A stretch of DNA of 64,000 bases, taken from the NCBI RefSeq assembly GCF_958295425.1, contig NC_081144.1, positions 1,902,501 to 1,966,500 on the forward strand. The letters run 5' to 3'. The notes beneath the pieces were generated by a model, which worked only from the letters and a program-made list of their open reading frames with translations, made no database searches and had not been told where the DNA came from. The number at the start of each line of letters is the position of its first letter. The first letter of the stretch is position 1. The position numbers and the translations under genes were made by a program. Positions 1 through 15,600 of the stretch are shown one piece after another. Source of the stretch: Solea solea. Lineage: Eukaryota; Chordata; Actinopteri; Pleuronectiformes; Soleidae.

Positions 1-40
1 TCCCTCCATCCCTCCCTCCCTTCCTTCCTCCCTTACTTCT
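1..40. repeat. Pyrimidine-rich CCCT/CTTC simple repeat
   Basis: Runs of tccctccatccctccc and related units at the window edge, within the intron after kainate-binding protein exon 3. Low-complexity tract of no evident function. Confidence 0.7.
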
Positions 41-150
41 TAAATGAAGAAGATCACCTTTTTTTTAAACGATACATCACAGATGAACTTTTATCCCATT
101 TGAAAACAGAGCCCGTGGAGTGGAAAAGTCTTTAAAAGTCTTTAACTCAC

Positions 151-3588
<3,438 letters not shown>

Positions 3589-3697
3589 GTTGAAACAAAC
3601 TGAAAAACAAACACAATAGAGATTCATGCAAAGTTTTCAATAGTTTATAATAATACAAATTATTATAATAAATAAATAAAAGATTGCGTCTCCTTAC

Positions 3698-3795
3698 CCC
3701 GGTTAGACGAGTCACAGTGTGGGGATTAAACCTCGACTTTGATTCCAGGAAAATGTTTAAGAAGTTTTACACAGAGGCAGTGGGCAGGGTTTTGT
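3698..3795 (-). other. Probable 5' UTR exon of the kainate-binding protein-like gene
   Basis: A good donor (GTAAGG at 3692-3697) pairs with the acceptor just upstream of the signal-peptide ATG. The 5' limit is inferred from a TATA box about 25-30 nt further upstream and is approximate. No long open frame is present. Confidence 0.5.
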
Positions 3796-3818
3796 GCAGA
3801 GGGAGTGTAGTGGGGGGG

Positions 3819-3827
3819 GTTTATATG
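3819..3827 (-). promoter_or_regulatory. TATA box for the kainate-binding protein-like gene
   Basis: CATATAAAC on the minus strand, set in a C-rich context on that strand. It lies about 25-30 nt upstream of a plausible start site near 3793 and about 120 nt upstream of the 5' UTR donor. The spacing to the inferred first exon is what makes it credible. Confidence 0.5.
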
Positions 3828-3829
3828 GG

Positions 3830-6800
3830 GGGAGCAGAGGGAGAGGTGGGAGGGGACACAAGCTCAGAGGAAGAATAACACAATGACTGTTGGGCTGAAA
3901 GTGTTTGGCAGAATAAAGTCTGTGACGCAACAGAACAAGTCCAACATTACATGTAACATGAGTGCGTGAGCACTGTGTGTGTGTGTGTGTGTGGTGAGGC
4001 GTTCAGGGTCCCACTACTGTACCCAACAAACATGCATGTTTTTTGTCAATTAATTAATGTCATTCTAATAATGTATGATGTAACGTACTTTTGGAAGGTT
4101 ACTTAACAGGATGTTGGAGAAAGGGAGGTGGGTGTGGAAAAGGAGGGGGGTGGGGGTGAAGGATTCCCTCCAGAGTGGGAGTGGGTAACCATACAGATGG
4201 ATGGGAGGTCCCCAAAGAGCCAGTCTCTCATGCAGACTCAAACCTCTGACCAACCCTGAGGCTCTCCTCAATATAAGCTCCTTTGTCCACTGGGATCTAA
4301 GAACACGTGAGTTACCACAAATTGCCAGAGTAGTTGTTTTGACTTTGCTCACCAACATTTATTTCCCCTAGAATAAATCATACATGTTGACTCAAGATGA
4401 ATTTAATGTTCAAGAAGCGCCCAGAAGATGTTCTGTGAAGCCTTGACCTTTAAACTCCCACATCACATTGGTATTAAAGAAGAACAGGTTAACAAGGTCA
4501 GAGCGACCATCCTGAATCCAAGGCTCAATCCAGACACACCTGTCACTGCAAATGTGGAAATATGTGACAATATATACTATATATGATATTTAACCAACTC
4601 CCAGAGAGTAAAAAATACTAACACTGAACTGGATTATTTCAAATGATTCAAAGTGTATTTAGATTTAAGTTCCTTCCAAACAACAGTCAAACGCAAGCAC
4701 ATTTCATTTAATATAGGCAGTAACACGACAAGCTTAGCTTACCTGGTAACAGCTCACTCACCAGTGTGTCCTCATGCTGCCGTCAAATTTCCCTAACAGA
4801 CGTACCTGCAAACAACACAACCTGAAACTCTGTCATTTAAGACTCTTTAAATGCCACTTTTACCAGTTTTACAGTAAACAAAAACAACAAAGCTGCCCAA
4901 AAACACATTAGTTAGGGACAACTTTGCCCATATGTTTATTTCAACATAAAACATGACTTTTGGGTCAAGTCTTCTTCCTGGGGTGTTGGCATTGTGATGT
5001 CCTGGCCAGAAAACTGTTTCATTGGTTCCGCTGTTTGATAAATTCTTATTTTTTAAATAACTGTTACCAATTACCAACAGAAAAGTTTGTGTAAATGTAA
5101 ATATTCCCTGGGAAAAGACACTGTTGAGATACTGTGTTAAAACTGGGGCAGATGGAGATGAACAACCAGTGTGTCACCATTGTGTGACTCCTCCAACCCC
5201 TTACTGTACATACGTTACTTGGACATTTACAGATATTTTAGAGGTAGTTAAAAACAAACTAAACTGATTTATCTGCACAAAGCCTTCCTGAAAACAGGCA
5301 GTGATTTCATGGTGAAAGGAGGGACTGAATCATTCTGAGACAACAACATTCTCTCATGCCCCAAGTGCTAGACGGGGCTCAGGGGTTTCAGTTGAGAGGC
5401 CAAGCCGTGCTAAATTGTCTCGATAAATAGAGCTTTAAAAGGGGGACACTGCTGTGTTCTTGGAATCCTAATGAAGCCGTCTTTTGTGTTTGTGTGCTGG
5501 CTGCGGCGGAGTCTGTGCCGTTAAAATGAGCATGTTGTGCTTCACAAAGTCCTACAGAGCTGAGGAAGAGGCCTGCCGGTGTCTGACAGCTCGCCAGAGG
5601 TGGCTGTCAAGCTTTGGAAAACACGGACATGACAGACAACCCTGTGAGTGACAGATCATTGTCCATTGAGCAGATCTGATGGTTTTTGGGGTTGAAAGAA
5701 TAAAGGGCTTTACAGTTTAGGTAAATGTCACTGATAATGAAATGACATCAAAATAAACACGAGTGAATCATCTTGCTTTTAATTCAGGAACACGCGTTAC
5801 CAGATTAGAGCAGCCACACTGCCCAAACTATTGGACTGGACTACAGTTTATATACATGTATATCTGTCAAGTATGTCACAAACACAGGTTTTGTATTTAT
5901 TTCAAAATAAAACCACACACATTTGTGTCCCCAAATTCATTCAACAAGACTTTTAATTTGAAATATTTGTTTGACCAGTAGATGTGTAGAATCCTGGTTT
6001 TTAGTTTTATTAAAAGTCTCAAAGTAAACAAAAGTGCAGGTTTAGCTGACAGTGGCGCTAAAGCTATGCTCATGCATCATTAAAGGGCCAGTGTCTAAAA
6101 CGTTTATTTGGCAGAAATGAAGATACAATTTACTTTATTATTTTTTTATGACTTGTTTTTCCATTACTCCAAAATGAGCCTTTTTTCCGGGAGGTGTGTC
6201 ATTTTGGAACATCATGTCAATCTCCCACATTGGACAAACTAAACATCTTTGAACTAACTGGAGGCTCCATATGTTCTTCAACACACTTAAAGGAGAAAGG
6301 TGAGGAGTTGAACATTAAGTTTGCCTCTTCAAAAGTTTTGCATAATCCAGCATTTTGTCACGGTCTATCTGAATTATATTCTACTGTCACCGCCACAGAT
6401 TAGGTCTTAAAGTGTGAGTAAATAGCAGGCTAAAAAAAAGTGATCTTGGGGGGGCGAGTGACACTGAAAAGTTGTTTTTCTCTCCTTTAATGACTGCTTC
6501 AGCTTGTCGTAGCTTGTGCAACCTCAAGTCTGTGTTCAGGAACATTCTCCCTTCCCACAGGGGGGTCTGTTTTTCGTTTCTTTTTTTTTTCCTCCAGGGA
6601 GATTGGGAGAGGTGACGGCTGGTAAACACAGACCCAAGCAGAGTCCATAATTAGTGGAGAAAGCAGACGCTGCCAAAACCAAGGCCAGAAGCTTGTCCAT
6701 GTCAGCCTGTGTTAGGCTCACTGCTCTGTTAACGCCTCGTCTTTTGTCTCCGAGCCGAGACATGAGCTGCCGATACATTAACAGTGAATGAGAGTAACGA

Positions 6801-6832
6801 GCTGTGAAACCGGCATTAATATTCATTTGAGA
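3830..6832. other. Intergenic region between plch2 3' end and the kainate-binding protein-like promoter
   Basis: About 3 kb without a convincing exon. It contains a GT tract near 3976-3993 and otherwise unique AT-rich sequence. Open frames here are short and show no recognisable motif. Promoter-proximal elements of the downstream gene presumably lie at its left end. Confidence 0.5.
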
Positions 6833-7944
6833 TTTATTCAGGTCATATTTGTACACCGTTTGAATTAAATATTATTCCCTAGGGTTTTTGCACAAAGAAC
6901 TGGCATGGCAGTGCAAACAATACAGCAGGTCGACAAGTAAACGTGCTCTCGATACAGATCATTGCCATCGTGTTTTAGTGCTACAGACGGATGGGAACGA
7001 ACATGTGGGTGTTTGGACGTGATGCTCTTGATCCAATAAAGTTTGGAATATTAACAAATTTAGAAAAAGAAAAAGGACTTTGTAAAACAAAGCACAGCCT
7101 CAGGATAAACATTACAGTGCATAAAAGACATGCAGTCAACTAAAAGGGCTAAAATCAGTGTCTTCTACTGCTTTAAAGTACGGGAGCTCAGTGCTGTGAC
7201 ATGCTGCAGGTCAGAAAGGTTAGCAAAAATATTGGCAGCTGAGTCAAATTACAATGTAACCACTACACAGAGAATACGAAAAATGAAGACCATTGTCCTG
7301 CAGTGTAGGAAAAATTGCTTTCCTTTTTCTTTTCTTTTTTCAAAGACGTGAGACGAGGCTCAGCTTTTAGCATCAAACTGTACATTATCTTAAACATGAC
7401 ACCATGCCATTGTTTTCAAAATATTGCGAGTGATTGAGTAAATAAAAAAAGAATGTGTCATTTAAAATCATGTTTTCCTAATAATTGTGATCTATTGGTT
7501 CTGTATGCTCATGTAAGTTAAAAAAAATTCTCAAACATGAGAAAAGATCACAGTCAACATCAACAGCCATATAAAATTCCTGGTAGATTTTCACTAAATA
7601 CATTCAGACAGTTTTTCTAACATTTGGTGCAAACAAATGACAGAGCTGCAGTAGTTGCTTTTAAAATGAACCCTCCATTATGTTCGAGACAGTGTTTTCT
7701 GAATGCACGGTTATAAAATAGATCTCGAACAAACTCAAGACGACAGACTGAAGGGTTACTAATTCAGGAAATAAATGAGATGTTTAGATGATCTCCATTA
7801 TGAACCAGTCTCCTGTGAGACATTCTGTAAGATATGCAAATAAAAAAAAAAAAAAAAAGATAATAAAATGAGGAAAAAACTGGAGAGTTTCCCAAACAAG
7901 TTTCTAGCTGTGTCTCTCACGCTCAGTTCCAACTCAGCCTGTTC
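6833..7944 (-). other. plch2: Probable plch2 3' UTR
   Basis: Sequence downstream of the plch2 stop codon on the minus strand. The first canonical AATAAA I find on this strand is at 6833-6838, which would give a UTR of about 1.1 kb. The segment is AT-rich and lacks coding potential. The true cleavage site cannot be fixed from sequence alone. Confidence 0.4.
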
Positions 7945-9611
7945 TTAGAGTTTGAACATAAAAAAGACTTCACTGTTTTCAGGGTCTGGGGAGGATTGGG
8001 AATGTCTGGGGGAGGGGCATTCTGGGGGGGCGAGCTGACTCAGCAGGTCCAGGCTGGTGCAGGGGCTGCGGGCCACGCAACATGCCCCTTCGGGGTTCCC
8101 TCGCTCTTCAATGGGACTAGCATAACCTCCACTGCCAATGCTACCAGTGCGGCTAAAGCTTGCACTTCTGCCCTGAGCCAGGCTCTGGAGCCTCTGCCGT
8201 TCCTGGGCCTTCTTGGCCCTGTTTGCAATGTAACGCACCCTGCTTTGGCTCCTCGAGGAGGTCCTGCGCACCAAGGTCTCATCCACAGGCTCCTCCTGGG
8301 AAGCGCTCTGCTTGTTTTCTTGGGCAAAGTCACTAGCACTCAGAGGCTCCACATCAGTCAGCTTCCGTAGTTGTTCCGTCAGGTCGCTTTGTGGACGAGA
8401 CTTGTGCGGGCTGCCTCTTCGGAGCTGGTCCCTGGCTGGCCTAACGATGAAGCTGCGGCTGATGCTGCGGTACTTGCTGTCAAAGTTGCAGGAGATGTCA
8501 TCAGAGGTCAGATCCCCGAGACTTTTGGACATGGATGTTGTAGCTGTTGGGGTTGTAGCTGCAGAGGAAGGCCTCTTGGCTGATGACTGCTTGAGTCCTT
8601 CCATGTAGAGGCGGCTCCAGGTGTGCCTCCTTTGAGTCAGTCTGTTTGACGAGTCCAGAGAAGCCTCCTGTGACTGCTGAAGGGGCCGGGGGTTAAGCTC
8701 ATCTCTGGGGGTCTGACTTTGCTGAAGATTGGGGTTTGACTTGCTCTTGCTAATGAGCAGAGTATCGTAGGGGAGTAATGCTGAGTGACGGCAGTTGACC
8801 CAGGGAGAGGCGCAGGTGCTGCTGGCTGTGGGCAGGCTAGTGAGGCTTTTCCTGGCCAGGTTGGGCAGGGACAAGTCAATGACTGTGTCACTGGAAGAGA
8901 TGCTAGAGGAGGAGGACATGCTGTCTCTGTGGCTACTTGGTTCCAGCTTTCTCCAAAGGCGGTCGTTCATGGTAGCATCTGTGCTGACCTCTGGTACAGC
9001 TGACTGGGCGTGGTCAGCTGAGGCTACAGCCACCAGAACTTGACCTTCACTCTTTGTTCTTCTTACCGGTGTGTGTGATGCTAGGTTGGTGAAAAGTGCT
9101 CTCCTGGCCTGGACTGTCTGAGCTGCAGAGCCTGCGGGGGTTCTAGTGGACGCTGCTACAGCGAGAGCCTCCGCTCTGTGGTCCAACTTCAACTGTGATG
9201 TATCACTTTTTTTTTCTGGCACAGTTTCCTGTTTCTCCAACTGCTTTGTTGAGTTCTCCATGAATGAATGGGTACTTCTCTGGGTCTGCATGTCTTGACT
9301 AAACTGGGATGTGACAATTTTCTCAGCAGGGTTTGTTGGGAGAGACAGGGCCCTGGAGAGGGGAGGCGGTTTCATAGGGTCACCACTCATCCTGATAGGA
9401 CTGTCCACCACTTCCCCATTTGAAGTAACAGTTAATGGGGCATCTGCAGTTATTGCTATGGATGGCGCCTTTCGTGGTGTAGCTGAAGCAAGATGGGAAA
9501 TCGGGCTCTCTTTTGGAGTGGAGACAGAGCGGATGAAATGTGTGTTCTTGGGATCTTCAGTGTTCAGCACAAGATGATGATGGTGAGCTGACCTCTGCAC
9601 TGATGAACAGA
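7945..9611 (-). CDS. plch2: plch2 exon 22 (distal tail and stop)
   Basis: 1,667 nt, acceptor CTCTCTACAG, ending at the stop codon. Blocks conserved with human PLCH2 include [83 protein letters not shown] and NPEGACCV. The last residues are EVFFMFKL, in the position of the hydrophobic C-terminus (for example VLLRL) of mammalian eta enzymes, a possible PDZ ligand. The open frame extends upstream of the acceptor into intron; that part is excluded because exon 21 phase fits only this acceptor. Confidence 0.93.
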
Positions 9612-12600
9612 CTGTAGAGAGAAAAACAGGGAAGAAATTCAGAATGTTTTCAAGGTTCTCTGTTCTCACTGAAATTGTTTTACTACAGAGTGCCAACTGC
9701 ATCTGCTTGGGGCAAATATCGTCCCTAGAAAGCCACATTCTGAAGGTTATGTGCATTGATCATGACGTGATAGACACCTAAGCTACTTTATTAGGTGAGC
9801 CTTTAATTAAGTGGCTACAATGTGGTTTTCATGTGTCCTGTCTGCCCGTCTACTGCGGGGTCTAGGTGCAGACGTATACACAGCTCAGTCTGTATCTCAT
9901 ACAACCACATTCAGAGTACAACAGTTAAAATACTTACTAGTGGACTTTAAGACATACAAAGTTAAAGGCAACACCTCAAAGCTCCACTCTGGAACCTCCG
10001 AGTCATTTCCAACACTGCCGATGTCTATGTGACGTACAGGAAGTCACTCACTACACAATTCCTCTAAATTGCTTAACATCCATGTGATTCTTAGCATAAG
10101 AATCCACATCTGAAACTTTTGTGGGCGCTTCTTCGTGTTTTTACCGTTACTCCAACTCTGCAACACTAACTCAGCGCTGTGTTCGCGTCTCGCCTTTATC
10201 AGCTGTGATGAAAATCACGTCATTTCCTGTGTCCATCGCCTGAACATGAGAACACTACACTGCTATAGTGAGAAATGCAGTCACATGGAGCCGATTGGCT
10301 TAAGTCAGAGTTGTATTAACTCATTTGTCCATTTGTTTAACTTTAACAGATATTCATTTATATGTAAACCCCTCTGTGCATAATTCACTTTCATTAATTG
10401 TGTTTTCAGGTGAGTGTCTCTGTCTGGTCCCGCACCCCAATTCCATGGTGTGAACAAACATTGTGCTTCTGTTACTACCAGTGATGTCATGGTGAGTTAG
10501 TGCATTTCAAGAGTGTGAAAATGATGAAAATGGATTTCAAACCCCAAGCAACCACCACAAGAGAGATGAAATGAGACAGAGACTGATGGGTGAAGTGAAG
10601 GTGTGGAGGATGTACTTAAAAGCTGCATGCGTTCAGCAGTTTACCTGGCTCTGGTCATCCCCTCAATTCTGCACTAGGAACAGAGAGAGCGTGCAAAAGG
10701 GACAGAGAGGAAAAAGGAGTTTAGCAAAACCGTAAAGAGGAGGGAGAGTCAAGGCAAGGCTTAAAGGACAGAGGAAGCATCGTCGTAAGAGACGTTAATG
10801 CAGATTCTTCAACAGCTCAACAAACAACATTAGTCTAAACTCACAGACGAGAGGAAGAGCTGTTGAAATAGAGATTCATCACATGAGTTCATAACGATAG
10901 AGTATCTCCCAGCATTGTATGACCAACAGATGTCTGCACACATCAGTTATTGTTAAGAAGCCAGAAAAACATGAATTCAACTCCCTGAAGAGAACAAGGT
11001 TTGTATAGAGCAGCTGGATTTGAGCAGGAACTGGATTCCAATGAAATATGTCATGTGAAGAGGGAAAAAGGGGAGGAGGAGGAGGAGGAGGAGGTTTCCA
11101 CCTGGACCCAGCGTTTACGTCACTGTATTGTGACTTCACAGTAAACTGTAGTTTTTAAGACTGAAACTGAATGTCAACCACTGCACCTGTGGATATAACT
11201 GACTTGTGAAGGTGGGTTGCGTTTAATTACTTTTGAAATGTAATGATAATATAGTCTTAAGCATAAATTTATCCTGTGCATAGGACACAAATTAATTAAT
11301 GTATAGTGTAGTTTAAGCTACAATAAGTGAAAACTACTGTACTTTACTCATTTACTAAATTTAATACATTTGTGGTTAATGTTTGGACTAAAACTTACCA
11401 TTTTTTTCATCTGCCATGCAGGTGGTTAGTATCAAGTTGGGTATTTTAAGGCAAAAAAAGGGCAAAATTATAATTTAAAAGCAGAAATAACAATCCGTGA
11501 CTAGGCTATGGTGAAAATACAAAAGCTAAAATGGAACTCTAACAATGCAACAGGATTTATAGTTAGACCTCATACTATCAGGGATACACATGAACTAAAG
11601 ACAGTGCCTGGAAGATTGGGTCAGGACATACTCTGGAGTTTGCTGTTTACATAAGGCAGAGACTGTGTTGGTCAGATGTGTTTCAAAACAACAGGAGAAT
11701 CTGTAGAGAATCAAATTCAAGAGACATTATTTGGAGATTTGTTGGCGGCGCTGGCAGGAGAGAGAATGTTTGGAGTAACGTTTGTGAACATCTGGAGTGC
11801 TCAGATCAATCTTCTGAGAACTTCAGCACACTGAAAGTAGCTAGTGTGTCTTAGAGTTACACAGCACAAGTTTCTACCATCACATTGACAAAGACTTGGG
11901 GTCTGTTTATGTACGGAGACTAATTGGGAATCTACAGTACATATAGGTTGCACTACAGCCACTACACGGCAGCTACTAGGGGTCATGGCTGAGACTGGCT
12001 CAGATAATGTCTTACCAGCAAAGAACATCGGGGACTTATGGCGCAACTCTTCCATTTTCAGAGCAAACAGGGCGTTCATCTCACGCTGTAGGGTGCCTAC
12101 CGCCCTCTTGCGACTGTCAAGGACAGAGTGTGGAGGAAGCATAGGAGGCAACTCCAAGCTGCTTAGACTGTGCAAGCTGTCACAGCTGCTACTGTCACTG
12201 AGCAAGAGAGCGTTATCAGCAATACTCTTTGGAAGTGACGTGAACACTGAGCCACAAACCATAGCACCATAGTTGGGGGGTGCCGTTTGCTGCCAGTGGA
12301 GGTTAGTCTTGCAGTCTGGTGTGAGTCTTGGTGCTGGTGTTACAGAGTTGTTGGGGTATCTGCGGGGAACACTGCAGGACCTGGTGTTTCTTAGTGATGT
12401 GCGAGGCTGAGGTCGGATGTGCTGGGTACCCAGAGTTTGCCTAGTTTTGGACCTGGAAAAGGGGATAGGTTGGAGGAGAGCCTGGGGCAAGCATTGAAAC
12501 TCAGCCTCTGTGCAGGACTCAAGAGACTGCTTTAACTCTGGCTGGGCATCTAGTGCCTGAGGCTTGGTTAATGTCTCTGGCTGAACTTGTCTCTTGGTTG

Positions 12601-15600
12601 AGGATGTGCGATTACATTTCTCCCGTCTCTCCTTAGTAGCTATTTTGGACTTGGATTCCTGCCTTTCTTCAACTGGACCCTTTCTTTCAGTCTCTGGACT
12701 CTCTTTAGAGCCGATCACACATGCGATACAGTTGGAGGACACCCCCACCCTACCTGAGCTGTTAAGCGCGACACGGGCAAACACCCCTGGCTTCATGTCC
12801 AGTGGGTCATGTGAGCGGAGCCGACTGGCCCGCTTCAGAGGCTCACTCATGGGTCGTCGCTTGGCAAACAGAGGGCTCTTACCTTTACCCTCCTCAGGAT
12901 GAAAAGCCCCATTAGTGTCAGGATGGTCCCTGGGCCCCTTGGCTTGATGAGAAGCCAATGAATCCCCGGGGCGGTGTTGTGGTGGTGTAGCCTGGTGAGA
13001 GGCGGTAGCTGAGGCCTTGTCCCGGTCGTCAGACTCTCGCTCCTCACTAGGCCCTTCTGAGCTGTAGTCTTTGGTGTCAATGGTGATCTCTGGGAAGCCC
13101 TTTTTGACTTTGGGCTGGCCTTTGGTGGGCGCGCTGGCAGTGCGGCGCAGGAGGTGAGCACCAAATGGGTGCTTACGGCCGTGCTGTGCAGCAGCATGGC
13201 TGTCCAGGGAAGCCTGCTTTGGGTTTCTGTGAAACAACCCTTTTATGCCGCTGGCTGCTCTGGCCTGCCAAAGACACAAGAAACGGCATCGTCAAACACA
13301 CAAAGAATTGTAACAAAACAAATCACAAAGAACTTGTACAAGAACAATATTTATTATAATGCAGGTGGCATTACTGCAATAATGTAGAGTGAACATGCTT
13401 TAAAAGTCACAAACTAACGTTATCAATACACCCTGCCAGACCACATATGAATGATCACTTGTAGTCTTTATTATGATCATTCTGCTGTAATCCATGCTGA
13501 CTAGCTTTGAATTCCTCATGGATTCAAAGTGTTAGTCTGTTAGATGGTTTAAGCACAGCTACATCTTAGTACGCAGCCGTTGTTCCAGCGGTGAAACATT
13601 AGTTCCACAAACGCATGCCTCAATTTAAATGCACATTTTTATCTCACGTTGTGTTCGTCTTTACAAATAAATACAGTGGCATCAGTCTTCTGTGTGCAGG
13701 GCTACAAAAAGACACTACAAATGTGAATTAGGGATGCTTCGATTTGTTTGTTTTTTGCCACTAAAACCGATTTTTCAAGAGCAATATCTGTCATTATCCT
13801 GGCAATAACAATCTTTTTGTTTTAGTATTATGTGTACATCAGCTAGTGTGACTGGTAGATAATGTTGCTAGTGGGTTTGCATGGCCGTGTAACCTAAGCC
13901 AGTGATTCTTAAAACTGTGGGTCTAATTTCAGAGAGATGTGACATGGTTGTGGTGATAGTAAAATTATGCAAAATTTTCAAAATGAATTTAATATAAAAT
14001 TGCATGTTTTAGAATGGGAATTTCACATTAAATTGTTGGTACCGTTATCAGCTGCACTAAATTTGTTTCCCTCTCCCTGACACATCTACTTTATATTAGA
14101 GAATGTTAATAATTATGATGTGGCAGACTATGAAGTTGACATCTCAGCTTCTAAGAAGCTGCTGATCAGACAGAAGATGCATTTTCCATCCAACCTGCTA
14201 CCACTGATCTAGACTTCCATGGTCGTACAAGAAGTCTGCGTCTGGTTTCTAATTCTGTTCTTTTCTCTGCCTTTTTACACCCTTCACTCTGTGCTGTCAA
14301 CCATTCTCCAGCCAGGTGATCTGGCTTTGATCAAATTTGTCATGTGGCTTCCTCCATGAGATGTTTTATTCTGATACGAGTTATACATGCATTACACAGT
14401 TTCACACCAGCAGTGTGTTTTTGCACAGCTTCTGCAGTGAAGGCAGGGGGAGCTGTGCACACAGCTCACTCTCAGCCACATGCATGTCAGTTTTAAACCT
14501 GGAAGCTGTGTCCTTTGGGATTTCATGGCCAAAAACGAACACAATGAATTGATCAGATCCTTCAGATCAAATGTTACTGGTCAGTGACTGATCATCTGGA
14601 GCATCCCTAATGTGAAACCTTCAACACTGCAGTAACAAGCTAGAGCAGCTGTACTTATTCTGTGTTAATGTTCATGTACAAACCAAATACATATTTTGTA
14701 TAACTGAACTGAATATGATTTGTAATATTCTGGTTAAAAAAGATTTGGAAATGAAATGCTGCATGGCAACGGTCAGAAGTCACAATGATTGGGGATTGAA
14801 TGGTAGGAACAACGATAAGGACATTCAGACAATGGTGAACTACAATTGACAGTACAAAACCAAACGGAGCAACAGTGGGACAGAGCATCATATTAAATCA
14901 TCTCCATCACTGTAAGCTACAACGGTCTTAAACAAAATGTGAATAATGTGAAAGAAGTAGATCCAAATAATCTGACCACTGTGATGAATGGCATAGTGAG
15001 CATCTGTCAACAAAAATAAAGTGACAGTACAGACAAAGAGACAGGACGATAAAGAAAAGAAGCTTTGGCTGAGTGACGGAACATAACACAATGTTGGCTG
15101 AACCACACACAGGTATTATCTTAATTGATCAGATGAAATCCCTCTATGCTGCTTCAAGCGCCTTCGGCCAGACAAAAAAGAAAAAAAGAATTGTCAATGC
15201 ATCTTGATGTAGAATTGTTCTTTGAAAAAAATGGATGTTTCTAATTTTCCAGAGCATCAGCGTGACTGAGCACAAGGCAAATAGATACAGACAGTATGGA
15301 TGTATTTTGATTTCCCAATTAATGATTTTTCTGCTAAGAATCCATTGCCCTCCACTCCTACTGAGTACTCCGATACAATAACCTGTCAGTTTGTACAGAG
15401 CCATGTGTAGGCATTTTTAGGTTTTCCAAAGCAGGGTCAAAACAGTTCCACTTACTGCCTTTACTAAGGTATATAGCAATCCACCCAAAACGTGTTACGT
15501 CTGTTTTAATTTTGAATTTACGCGGCGGTCCACTGATTCCTTCAGGTTTTCCAGCAATTTCACAGCAAATATCCATCGTCCACAAAATACTTAAGTATTT

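Larger units (their letters stand above)
9612..12015 (-). other. plch2: plch2 intron 21
   Basis: 2.4 kb. Contains a (GAG)n tract at about 11071-11094 and a 29-nt candidate exon at 10645-10673 with good splice sites but an in-frame stop. No other coding signal seen. Confidence 0.6.

Noticed and set aside
9612..9756. Upstream extension of the last plch2 open frame as coding
   Set aside because: A pyrimidine-rich acceptor at 9612-9625 fits the phase of exon 21, and the residues beyond it do not match the family.
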